Of a stretch of DNA of 21,543 bases, positions 1 through 9,912 are shown in pieces; positions within the stretch are counted from its first letter, which is position 1, and each line of letters starts with the position of its first letter. The stretch lies in the NCBI RefSeq assembly GCF_000003605.2, contig NW_003138336.1:96609-118151 (forward strand), read 5' to 3'. A program made the position numbers and the translations under genes. The notes under the pieces were generated by a model. That model was not told the DNA's origin and ran no database searches. It was given only the letters and a program-made list of their open reading frames with translations. Origin of the DNA: Saccoglossus kowalevskii. Lineage: Eukaryota; Hemichordata; Enteropneusta; Harrimaniidae.

Positions 1-1620
1 TATCTGCTATTCGCCCCTAAAATTCCAAACCTTGTCACAATTTACCAAATTCTAAATTCAGACACTAGAAAGTGTCCAAATTACTACTGTAAAAACTGCG
101 ATTATTTTTGCATATGCATATATGTGTTTCTAAACAGGCTTATCAGCAATCACCATAGAAACTAATGATTAAGTTTTGAGCCTCGGAATTAAACACATAC
201 CAGGACGGTGGTCACGTGAGCAGGTGTGGTATAAAGCACTAAATTGTGTTCTTATTACATGAATGTTTAATAACTTTCTCATTTGTGGTAGTCTTGAGAA
301 ATACCTAAAATGAACCGACAAAAGTCGGTACAAATAAACTTCAAATCTGCATTGCGTTATATTAATGTTATATGTATAACAAAGGGTTACAACACTGTAC
401 TTACTTGTACATGACTCCAGCATAATTCGGTAATGCTTTACAACCATTGAAAGAAATGCAAATGAGTCATCTGCATCCAAAGACTGATTCAGGTGTTAGG
501 GTAGTTGCGCGTTTTTCAGTTTCTAACGAATCATGGTAAAGATCTATAAAACCACATGAAAAGGTCACTACAAAACTGTTGTTAAAATGAAAATTAATTT
601 AATGATAAACTAGAATGGTAAAGTGGCGAAAGCCGGAAATATAAAATTGTGATGATAAAAATCCTAGATTTCAACTTCGTATGAAATATATGCAAATATT
701 CACGACTAATATAGGGTTGGGCAGTGAGTATCACACAGCATTGTAATCGTCTTAAGTTTTTGTGTGTGTTTTTTCGGGTGGAAATGACAGGTGACAAAAA
801 TTTAGTCGTATGCCTATTTGCCAGGATAAAGCGCGTCAAATTATTCCTAGAGAATGTTATCAGCATTGTTGATGTTGAAAGAATCGCCCACTGAGTCCTC
901 ATGTAAAACAACAAACTCTAAACGATGGTGTGATGAACTACAGCGCCCTGACATGATTGCAGTCACATGGCTGCAGGTGTTTCCCTGCATATGTCGGTGA
1001 AATAAACCACAGGAAATCAAACTAAGACTCTTCGACTCTTCTCGAGTTTGTCGTTATTATGGTTTTCCAGTCACGCTGGTATCACAGAGTTGCCGGTCGC
1101 ACTGGCCTCATATTATTTTAGCAAAGTAGATATATATCGTCGTTTCTCTTTAACGGTTTTCTGTATTGTGGTGCAAAGACAATATATAAAGTAGAGTTGA
1201 GATACCTCGTACCTGGGAAAGTATTACAGAAAATAAATCTGCCGTTACATATTACGTGATATACAATTATTTCCACGGAGGAGGAGAGAAACGTGTTAGG
1301 AATGATTTCATTTACTGGAGGATTCTGTCAAAAACGAGAAGTGCAAAAATTACACGTGGCTGCAACTTAAGAGAACGGGGGAATGCGAATATGAAATGTT
1401 GTAATGCACATGCGTAAAAAGGTAAAAACGAGATTCATCAATACATACAATTAAATTAACACAAATATACAACGTTAATTCATTTGTATGTCGTCAGCTT
1501 ATTTGTACTGATCATGAGAACATATCGGATGAAATGCCTTTGTTTATAATATATAACAAACAATTAGTTTTCTGCAAAATAGATATAACCAGGGTCTGCC
1601 GCCTCATTTAATAAATCACA
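1..1620. other. Non-coding AT-rich stretch
   Basis: No gene recognised. It holds an E-box TCACGTGA at 212-219, a CACGTG at 1353-1358 and short chance frames on the minus strand. Confidence 0.6.
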
Positions 1621-1651
1621 TGACGTATGAATTACGTCATCTCTGACGTTA
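1621..1651. promoter_or_regulatory. Cluster of three CRE-like sites
   Basis: TGACGTAT (1621-1628), TTACGTCA (1632-1639) and TGACGTTA (1644-1651) lie in 31 bp. All are one or two bases from the palindromic CRE TGACGTCA bound by CREB/ATF-type bZIP factors. No gene is recognised beside them, so function is unknown. Confidence 0.4.
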
Positions 1652-2631
1652 TATTGCTAACTGAATTAATGAATATATAATATTTATTACATTATTTTAA
1701 TTTATAAAATATGATGATTCATTTTCTTTATTCTATTATATTAATGTGTTTATGCATTAAAACAATTGTACCGGTAGTTGGTGGGAGCAAGGCTGTCTTT
1801 AATCTGAACGTGTTTTCCCCAATGTGGGTTAAAACTACAAACATTTAAAGTGCAGTTAGCGACGTGACCCCAGAATATAAACACTCGTGCTTACTTATAT
1901 CGGTAGTCAGTGTCTTAGAATAAAGTCTAAAGACATTGTTTAAAAGTAGAACTGTATGAATACTAGTAAAATAAACGATGGTAGATAAACTAGAAACTCT
2001 TATAAACAACAGCTGACATTGGAGCTACGCGAAGAACGGTATTTAAACACTGATGAAGACAGAGTTTTATATTCTTGTTTGCCGTTTAAGCGATTCATTG
2101 AATAATGTTTAACAAATTCAAATACATATATGCGATGTGGTTGTCACAACAATATCAATTATGTTATACAATGTTCAACAGCCCAATCACCATTCGAACC
2201 CCCTGTGAACAATCTCCATGGAAACCACATAAGTGTGTGCTACCAAACAGATGATCCTCTCTCCAAAGCCATCTACAAATTTAAATTATATCTTTATGTC
2301 TCGGTACTTGAATATCAGATGTTCTCGGTCAGGTATTATTGCTACTTTTAATAAGAATCTTTCCAAACTTCAAAGGTGTTAAAATCAATTAAAATAAATT
2401 TAGTTTTTTGTTTAATGTGCGCATGCTTGGAAATATTCGCATTCATTTGACCAGCACAAAACATTATAAACATTCTTTAAAGCCGGGCTGAACGTGGGAA
2501 CGTTTGTAAGATTTAACTCATTTTTCGTGATCGAGTGGTGTAGCACTTGGGTTGTTAAAAATCACAAGAGAATTGTTTACTTCGTTTAAAATAACAACAA
2601 ACAACTGATTACGGTTAGTCTGGGGTTAGAA

Positions 2632-2719
2632 GTGTAATATTTAGTATTAACAAATCTGAAATTGATAAATCGCATGTGTAATATTTAGTATTAACAAATC
2701 TGAAATTGATAAATCGCAT
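2632..2719. repeat. Perfect 44-bp tandem duplication
   Basis: Units 2632-2675 and 2676-2719 are identical (starting gtgtaatattt and ending aaatcgcat), followed by five bases of a third unit (gtgta). The absence of differences suggests a recent duplication or a local assembly or replication-slippage event. Confidence 0.93.
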
Positions 2720-3997
2720 GTGTATATAGTCAATTTATATGCCAGTTCAACGTTCAATCAAAATCAATATTTCCGGGGTTTTCATTAAATTTTCAAGATA
2801 ATAAGCGATGTTTCCAATACATGAAAACATCCTCATTCGTGTTTTGCTTGCACATATTAAATACTATACTGTAACCAATTGGAATGACGCACATTATTAT
2901 ACCGTTGTTATTGTTATCGCATATCTGAAATCAAGTAATATTTCTCTCTGACTAATATTTCCCATAACATCCGCAGCCAACATTCTTTGGGACTATTTAA
3001 AATGTTCATCAAATATTTTGCGCGGAGTGATAGTTTATGTTTAAATCGTCATGTATGCGTGTTTGCATAACCTGGCTATTACTACTGGGAGTGTTATGAA
3101 AACATATTCACACGATCCCGGACTTGTTGATAGCGTTCATGTAAATATTGTTATTTTTAGCCAGACAACATTATTTTTCTGTTTAAATGTAAACATTACT
3201 AGTCATGGGAAATGCTCGTTTGGTGTCTTCAACACCTGACTGGCATGTGTTCGTAGGATTTGGGTTCCCACTGTGTGTATACTGGCGCACGTGGCTAACT
3301 ACCTCGCCTCCCCGGGGCGAATAGTTGACAGTGGCCTCTGCCATGTTTTCTCCGTTCTTCTATAGAGCGTGAAAGTTTGATCGTATTTAAATTCCCATTA
3401 AATGGTATGGATACGGCGTTAGTGTGACCATCCCTGTCATCACCGCCATTAAAACTACCCAACGTCATCGGAATCCAGAATACATTCGTGAAAATAAACT
3501 CCCTAAATCGCAGTTGTTTTCTGAACCAGAAACGCGGTAAACGTTTTTAAACAATCGAAGTATGTTTCGCCATTTGTTCTCATGGCTTCCATGTTGGTGT
3601 GTTTAATTACATACCAGAACGACAGGAAAATAAACATCAAGTTGTATTTACATGCGTCATTAGGTTTTGAAGAAAAGATGCGACTATTTTATTTTGATCT
3701 TAGCGCTATTTTTATCTGTAGCTCAACTCGAGCAAAACAGCATGATTATTTTATAAACAGACGTGATTGGAACAAATTAAGTATCTAATCTCATGTTGTA
3801 AAGGGTTGATATTTTAAATTATGGAAGGGTAGATGAAGGCAAAACGGCTTTTCCTTCACCTTAATGTTGATTTATTTTCTGGACGGTGTTTGTGAGTGTG
3901 CGTGTCCGAGTTTCTAACATTCTGAGACTGTAATGACATTTCACAGATTGAAATAAACTAGGTTTTGTAACAAAAGTGGCAAGTGCTCACGATATGA
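2720..3997. other. Non-coding stretch
   Basis: No gene recognised. The only open frames are 60-70 codons and featureless. A CACGTG lies at 3288-3293 in a locally GC-richer patch (about 3235-3350). Confidence 0.55.
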
Positions 3998-4208
3998 TAC
4001 TGTAAAATAGATTATTTTCGCTTTGAATTAATTTCGCTATTTTCGCTGAAGAAATGATTCAGTGAAAATAAAATCCAGCGAATATACCTTTTTTCCTATA
4101 TTTTACATTACTTGTCAAAAATCAGTTAAAAACAAAATTCCATACAAAACATTCAAAAAGTCGTTTCAGTGAAAATGAATTCCAGCTAAAATAAAGTATT
4201 TTAGAGTA
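3998..4208 (+). mobile_element. MITE-like element, copy A (about 211 bp)
   Basis: Begins TACTGTAAAATA and ends TATTTTAGAGTA, imperfect terminal inverted repeats that continue inward with ATTTTCGCT/AGC-type blocks. The outermost TA at each end would fit a TA target duplication, as in Tc1/mariner-type MITEs. It encodes nothing. Its reverse complement aligns along its whole length with the element at 7062-7273, with only scattered differences. The superfamily is a guess from the TA ends. Confidence 0.8.
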
Positions 4209-4222
4209 ATTGATATTTCTAG

Positions 4223-4230
4223 TGACGTCA
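4223..4230. promoter_or_regulatory. Consensus CRE (TGACGTCA)
   Basis: Perfect palindromic CRE inside agTGACGTCAct, 15 bp beyond the right end of MITE copy A. No adjacent gene is recognised. Confidence 0.35.
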
Positions 4231-5014
4231 CTCAATTTGTCTAGCATTTATAACATGAGTAATACTAAATGCTGTCACCATCTGAATACCGAAGCCAATT
4301 GTTGTCAAATAAAACTACGTAACTATTTTTTATTTATTTTTTCAATAAATTTGATGAAGACCTTAAAATTATGTCTATTGGGTCCAAAATTAACTAGTAA
4401 TTAATTTTAGAAAAAAACTAAGAAAATGTGAAATATTTTGCACAGTCAATTTGGCTTTTCCATGCTTTCCTTTATCAAGTGTGGAATCCATTTTTATAAA
4501 TTTTGTTTTTTTCGTAATTTTCCCTGTAGAAATATCGTTTAAACCTTTTGTATGTGCAAATATTGATCTGCGATTTTACGTATTTTTCTCCAGAGAGTAT
4601 TGGATACTATTTGATTTTATTGACCAGTCTGGATGCGTCATTTATAGCACCCACCCGAATCATAGTCAACCTCACAGGGATTGCAGCGAGCTTAAAATCA
4701 ACTAGTCTGTGAACTACGTGGCGTCCCACTCTCTATATGTTACACATGGGAGTTGAGTGTATTACGTTTTTGTATACACAGATGTTCGACTGAATCAGAA
4801 TTATTTTTGCCAAGTTCTTGCAGGTACCATAATGGCGCAAACCTAAGTCGGGATACAGATAAACGCCACGAATGGACGAACATAACATTTTCAAAATTTT
4901 CAAATTTTATTTTGTAAATATTTGCGTCCGTTGTTCACAGTGTCACGATAGTCGAACCAGATAACGCGATCACAAAAGATCGCCACGAGGCTGCAACTAT
5001 CATTCATTTTCTGG
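4231..5014. other. Non-coding AT-rich stretch
   Basis: Very AT-rich to about 4600. The open frames (64 and 84 codons) are Phe/Ile rich, as expected by chance from T-rich DNA. Nothing else seen. Confidence 0.55.
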
Positions 5015-5064
5015 ATGAAACTTACAATACCCTTATCTCGGTCCCGGCGCCTGTGTGCGTCTGT

Positions 5065-5283
5065 TCATACCAATACGATGAAACACTCACACAAACGGTC
5101 ACGGACTTCCGTAGACTCGTGCTTCGTTTCAAGATTTATTTCCTTCGTTACTTTTCGTTTCACTCCGAGACAGTCACTTTCGTCACTTGGCGCCTCGAAA
5201 ACGCTAAACATGTCGCCAAAGTATTGCAATTCGTTATTATCACTAATTTTATGCCAACATTTCCGGATCTTTATCATAATCAC
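5065..5283 (-). other. Unassigned open frame in a less AT-rich patch (possible exon)
   Basis: A 72-codon minus-strand frame with a charged, non-repetitive composition (contains DMFSVFEAPSDESDCLGVKRK and, later, TKEINLETKHE). An in-frame stop lies just upstream of its first Met. A gtatg near its 3' end could act as a splice donor. A 124-codon frame also runs on the + strand over 5015-5389, but its composition (Ser, Arg, Phe rich) looks like a shadow. I do not recognise either. It could be a small exon, a decayed element or chance. Confidence 0.15.
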
Positions 5284-5389
5284 GCCTCATTTCTGGAGTA
5301 TATCCGGACCAACTTTGACACCCTTACTTCGCTTTAATTTCGTTTCCGGTTACAGCAATCTCCCGCGCTTGGCTGTGATAACCACATAA

Positions 5390-6394
5390 AGCTGATTAAT
5401 CATGCCATTCAATCGGTTTAATAGGGGAGTTTTTATGTCTGATTGTATTCTCGTGGTCGTAATTTTCACCAATTGAAAATATGTCGATTCGCTCAAGTTA
5501 AAAAATTGTCGATATTTGGCCAATCAACATTTACACATTATCAACATTTACACAGGTACTGAAATCGGGATAACATATTTCAGAGAAACTAGTGACACAC
5601 AACGGACTTGAATATGCGATGACCTATAAAGGTCCAACATCCATGTACTTTTGGGGGTAGTAATAAAAACAGCAATAATTGCAATTATATCTCATTTATC
5701 GTCAAATATAACTTGCATTTTGCAAAGAAAATAATTGGAAAAGATCATACCAATAATAAATCTATACTCCCAATAACGTGTCATGACCTTGGAAGTGAAG
5801 GGTCCTCATAAAGAGTAGCCGGTTAATGGTGGAAAGTGACACTTATCAAAAAGAGTAACAAATGTCAGATCGTGTCTAAAAGATTTCCTATCCTAAATTA
5901 GTGCCTTTGAATGTGAAAACCCCAACGCAAATGACAAAATATCAAAGATATAATATAATCTGTCCATTGTGTTTCAGAATACAAGGTTAAATATAGTAGA
6001 CGGACCATAACATCCCTTCTTTTGAAATCTTTTTTTTTTTTATTATTAACTAATTACTGATATATGATCAGGGATTGACTACATTTGGGGCGTGAACACA
6101 GAAAAATATAAAACTGACAAAGAATACTTTTTAAAATCTCATACACAAATGATAGAACCAACCAACAATTTCTCAAACATATCCTGAAAATAAAGAAAAA
6201 TACGGTATAGTCAAGATTTTCAACTCTATCTGGCCACAAAGAGCGTATAACAATTCTCCACCCCTTAGGACATGTTGAAAATGTCGTAAACTATTGAGTT
6301 AGGGGGTCATCCATCTGTAAACTGGATGGGTAAAAAGCAGAACAAACTTTGCAATGGCTACACCACAGTCCCTGCTGTACATTGTAAAATATTA
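5390..6394. other. Non-coding stretch between the MITE copies
   Basis: No gene recognised. Contains a 12-base T run at 6030-6041 and nothing else of note. Confidence 0.55.
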
Positions 6395-6418
6395 GTAGTA
6401 TGGTAGTATGGTAGTATC
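6395..6418. repeat. Three 8-bp tandem units (GTAGTATG)
   Basis: GTAGTATG, GTAGTATG and GTAGTATC in a row. A minor slippage repeat. Confidence 0.8.
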
Positions 6419-6592
6419 ATGGTGACGATTTAAGTGCGTGCTGGTCGACCGTGTAGTTTTCGGTATGGAACCCTTTCAAGTACAGGGCGGATTTTAGGGG
6501 TGGGGTCAGAACTCAAAAGAAAAATAATATTATGACTAAAAGCAAGCAGCTTGTTAAAAAGTAGGTACAATTATAATAATTCGGAAAAAATG

Positions 6593-7027
6593 CTATTCAA
6601 ACTGAGTTCCATGCATCGTTGCATTTATGTTGGCATCACGACACGAATTAAACCGAGACAGTTGTCCCACGAAGTGCTTTGAATAACTTTGTGCATTTTG
6701 CACTCGCGCTGTACAGCACACGGACCCATGCTTGGATCCGTGTATAACACGGTGTAGCACGATGGTTGTGGTACTTGTTACTTTAATCAAAAGTCTACTC
6801 ATAAACCTGGAACATGGCTTTGTTTCCCGGATGAAGAATACCGCTGTAAACAAAGTTGGGATCACAGTAGTATTTTCCCAGAAATGCTGGTAGAAATGTA
6901 TTTTGGAACCGCATTTTTTATTGGTTTCAAAAGTAACGACGGTCTCATTATATCTGAAAGCCCAATGTAAAACAGTGTTTATATGGTAACATGGTAAAAC
7001 AAGTAATAGATGGGGTTTAATTTTCAA
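6593..7027 (-). other. Unassigned 144-codon open frame
   Basis: The second longest open frame in the window after FoxL2, on the minus strand between the two MITE copies and ending 35 bp before copy B. Composition is mixed, with cysteine and histidine scattered and no domain or signal motif that I recognise. It has no visible core promoter or poly(A) signal. Chance or a decayed repeat is more likely than a gene. Confidence 0.12.
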
Positions 7028-7061
7028 CTGCTATTCACAAATATTATGATTATCATCATAT

Positions 7062-7273
7062 TACTGTAAAATACTTTATTTTAGCTGGAATTAATTTTCG
7101 CTGAAAAGACTTTTTGGGTGTTTTGTATGGAATTGATTTTCATTGATTTTTGACGAGTTGAATTAAAATATAAGAAAAAAGCGTATATTCGCTTGGTTTT
7201 ATTTTCACTGAATCAGTCCTTCAGCGAAAATAGTGAAAATTAATTCTAAGCGAAAATAAGGTATTTTACAGTA
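7062..7273 (-). mobile_element. MITE-like element, copy B (about 212 bp), inverted relative to copy A
   Basis: Begins TACTGTAAAATAC and ends GTATTTTACAGTA, nearly perfect terminal inverted repeats. It matches the reverse complement of 3998-4208 end to end, including the internal blocks CTTTTTG, TTTTGTATGGAATT and TTATTTTCACTGAATCA. No coding capacity is visible. Sharing both ends and interior with copy A shows a dispersed family and not a chance hairpin. Confidence 0.82.
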
Positions 7274-7424
7274 TGTACTTAAAGTTAAGTACGTGTAAGT
7301 GACAATTAAGTAAAGATATAAAAATATCATGAAATGTCAATTTCAATATTTGTCCATACAGTTATACGTATATCCCACTCAATATTTATATCTCAAATTG
7401 TACACAGTGATAAGGATGATAACA

Positions 7425-7613
7425 GATTGCTTAGTTTGACGTTGAAATTCATAAAATAATGTTTGGACCATTTTCCCTTTTTCTTGAAAACCTAATATTT
7501 TGATACTCGACATGTGTAAATATTGATATCTCATTTCACAATGGTAAGCGAATTAAGCTAGAAATCTAATATTTTTTACAGCTATCGATAAGTGATTGCT
7601 TAGTTTGACGTTG
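7425..7613. repeat. 20-bp exact repeat, two copies 169 bp apart
   Basis: The 20-mer that starts gattgcttag and ends tttgacgttg occurs at 7425-7444 and again at 7594-7613. Flanks are weakly similar (gata upstream; aa/ca-attca downstream), which suggests an old duplication of a slightly longer unit. No function assigned. Confidence 0.8.
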
Positions 7614-8225
7614 CAATCCATTCACATTAATTACCTAATTTGTGTAATGAATTTAGCTATTACACTGATGTGAAATCAAAATTCTTTCCTTTGTTATAAT
7701 ATATCTAGTTTTCTGTTAATACTTTGGATCGGATTGCTTTTATATTGTCCGACTTAAAGAGCACAGCTTTATCAAGTCGATATGAGTCTTGTTTAATAGA
7801 CTAATCTTAAAGTTTTTAATCATTTTAAATAGTTCCTATAGCTATGTCATGCTTCCAAAACCGCCATCATACCATAGTTCTTAATCCTTGGGACACTTTT
7901 GTCACCGCATTTTAATAATGTCAGAAAACTAAAATTCTTCAATACGTCCAAACTATTTTGCATTGACATACTAAATCAGAATTGTGAATGAATATACGGT
8001 ATGTACTTATGCGTGTTATAAATTATGGGCGAAGGCGATTGTAAAGTTTTGGAGTTTGTGCACGGTTAACTAGATAATACCCGTGATGCCCTGTTTTCTT
8101 TTTATATTTTGCTATTTTCTGTATTATGAACGAGGTAATGCGAATATTTGAACAATGTCCAAATACATCGTTTGTTTACACGAAATTCGAACATGCTGCA
8201 GATCGACCAAATTGCTCTTTGTATA
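7614..8225. other. Non-coding AT-rich stretch
   Basis: Nothing recognisable between the 20-bp repeat and the trinucleotide microsatellite. Confidence 0.55.
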
Positions 8226-8268
8226 GTTGTTATTATTATTATTGTTGTTGTTGTTACTATTATTATTT

Positions 8269-8306
<38 letters not shown>

Positions 8307-8339
8307 GCAATTAGTGTTGTTGTTCAAGTTGCTGTTGTC
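8226..8339. repeat. (GTT/ATT)n trinucleotide microsatellite
   Basis: Blocks of ATT and GTT lead into about twelve uninterrupted GTT units (8271-8307), then a decayed tail to about 8339. Open frames across it (poly-Asn, poly-Val or poly-Cys depending on frame) are artefacts of the repeat. It lies about 1.6 kb upstream of the FoxL2 start. Confidence 0.95.
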
Positions 8340-9357
8340 TTGTGAAAATCCAATGTTGCAGTGACTTATTACAATGGCGCGTCAGTGGACTACACATCTG
8401 ACAGTCACGCTAATCTCAGTTTGGCATGGAGCTGGGTTAACTATTTATATTATAGTTATTCGATGTAACTTTCACGAGTTGTCATTCTTGATAACCCGAT
8501 ACATGGCAGGTGAAGGAAGTAATAAAGATGACGTCTACGGAAACTGCTTGGTGTGGTGAAAGTTAAAGTAAATATGAGATATACAAACAATGGCCAATTA
8601 TAATTTATCGTGAAATGCGACCTGTCGTAATCACCATCTGACCCCTAATATCAAAATGTCCATCGTGGACTCCACTTACATTTGAGATAATTGACAAGGG
8701 TTTGCTGAAAACATGATGAATGTTTTTTTTCACTCAAGTTTTTGGTAGCAGGGATGTGTAATTGAAGCTACAATATACGTCGACTAAACAATTTGTGGGA
8801 CTAATGCGCATGCGCAATGTTAGTATGAAATGGGGATATAAGAGTAATGTTGTTAAAACTCAACAAGAAGTTTGTGTTCGATGCATGTAGTGTGTAGAAA
8901 CATGGAGAATAGCGTAACAAAATAACAAAGATGGAGTGTACAGAAGAAGAAAAATATTTTAGCTCTAAACGAAAAAATATACAAATAACTTCAGCGTAGT
9001 TCTGTTGAATTTGAGAACTCATCATATTCCTTGTCACAGCTTGGCGCAGAGAGACGGGTCATGGAATTGTACCTCCCATATCAGTAGACTATGCTTAACA
9101 ACCTCACTATAAGATCGATGTTTCCATATGAACCACCGCCTAACTTTAAAAGCACCATTCATGGATTTCTTTTCAGAAATGTGACAGCTATATCAGGAAA
9201 CAGTAGATTTTGAAATATATACATAGATTATTTTAATAAACATATTCTATTGGAAAAATAAGAGAAAAGTCATAGCAACATCATTCTTAAAGTGGAGATA
9301 ATACTTTGCAGTTTTTCTACCAGCTCCTGTCCTAGAGATTTATGGCAAACTCGACCG
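8340..9357. other. FoxL2 distal upstream flank
   Basis: Apart from the NRF1-like palindrome at 8805-8816 I see no gene or repeat. Open frames here are 61 (+) and 78 (-) codons and featureless. Confidence 0.5.
8805..8816. promoter_or_regulatory. NRF1-like palindrome
   Basis: TGCGCATGCGCA is a perfect 12-bp palindrome matching the NRF1 consensus, in otherwise AT-rich sequence about 1.1 kb upstream of FoxL2. A weaker TTGCGCATGCGTA lies at 19940-19952. Binding is inferred from motif identity only. Confidence 0.4.
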
Positions 9358-9444
9358 CATGTATTTGTAGTTGACGTAATGCCATGCATGTATTTGTAGT
9401 TGACGTAATGCCATGCATGTATTTGTAGTTGACGTAATGCCGTG
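9358..9444 (+). repeat. Three tandem 29-bp units, each with a CRE-like TTGACGTAA site
   Basis: Units lie at 9358-9386, 9387-9415 and 9416-9444. The first two are identical and the third differs by one base (ccgtg for ccatg). Each starts CATGTATTTGTAG and carries TTGACGTAATGCC. TGACGTAA is a bZIP-type (CREB/ATF, C/EBP-hybrid) half-palindromic site, so the array places three evenly spaced copies about 470-555 bp before the FoxL2 ATG. The repeat is certain; a regulatory function is inference. Confidence 0.9.
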
Positions 9445-9912
9445 CATGTTATCTATAAAACAACGTGGTTTGTCAAAATTAGCACTGAGTCACACAAGTA
9501 TTAGGGCTAAAGAAGCACCAACAAGTGATGTCACCATCACTACAGGGTCGGCGTACACCGTACCAATTTATGTATCAATGCGCGTACAGTTGTTTTCTGT
9601 AAAACAATTTATAAACATTTTTGTGGTTTTTCACAATTAACATTTATTTAAAATTTGAATTCCATAATATTATAATGATTGACATATGCTTCCCTGGGAA
9701 TCAAATATTGTTTGTTTTAGTTTGTCTTCTGGGATTACTTTTAGTGTAAAGTTTTCCCTGCGTATGTAGACACTCTGTCCGTGTTTGGGTTAGCGTATTT
9801 TAAAACACAGGCGCTCGAAGTTTACATGAAAGTGGCTGTATCCTATGATCGGTGAACATTGACGGAGCTGTCACCAACGCTGTAACATCATCTTTATATC
9901 AAACAGAAAGAC
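9445..9912 (+). promoter_or_regulatory. FoxL2 proximal upstream region / 5' UTR
   Basis: No clear TATA box at a usual distance can be tied to a transcription start. What is visible: an in-frame stop at 9883-9885, a short upstream open frame (ATG at 9845, stop at 9860-9862, five codons) that would be a uORF if transcription starts before it, and two opposed TGAC/GTCA half sites in TGACGGAGCTGTCA just upstream. The sequence atcaaacag before the ATG could also be a weak 3' splice site, so a 5' UTR intron is possible. Confidence 0.4.

Noticed and set aside
6718-6750. Imperfect hairpin around ACACGGA/TCCGTGT
   Set aside because: The stem is short and interrupted, with no RNA gene signature; not enough to call an RNA.
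8124-8345. Open frames coding for poly-Asn, poly-Val or poly-Cys
   Set aside because: They are translations of the GTT/ATT microsatellite in different frames, not genes.
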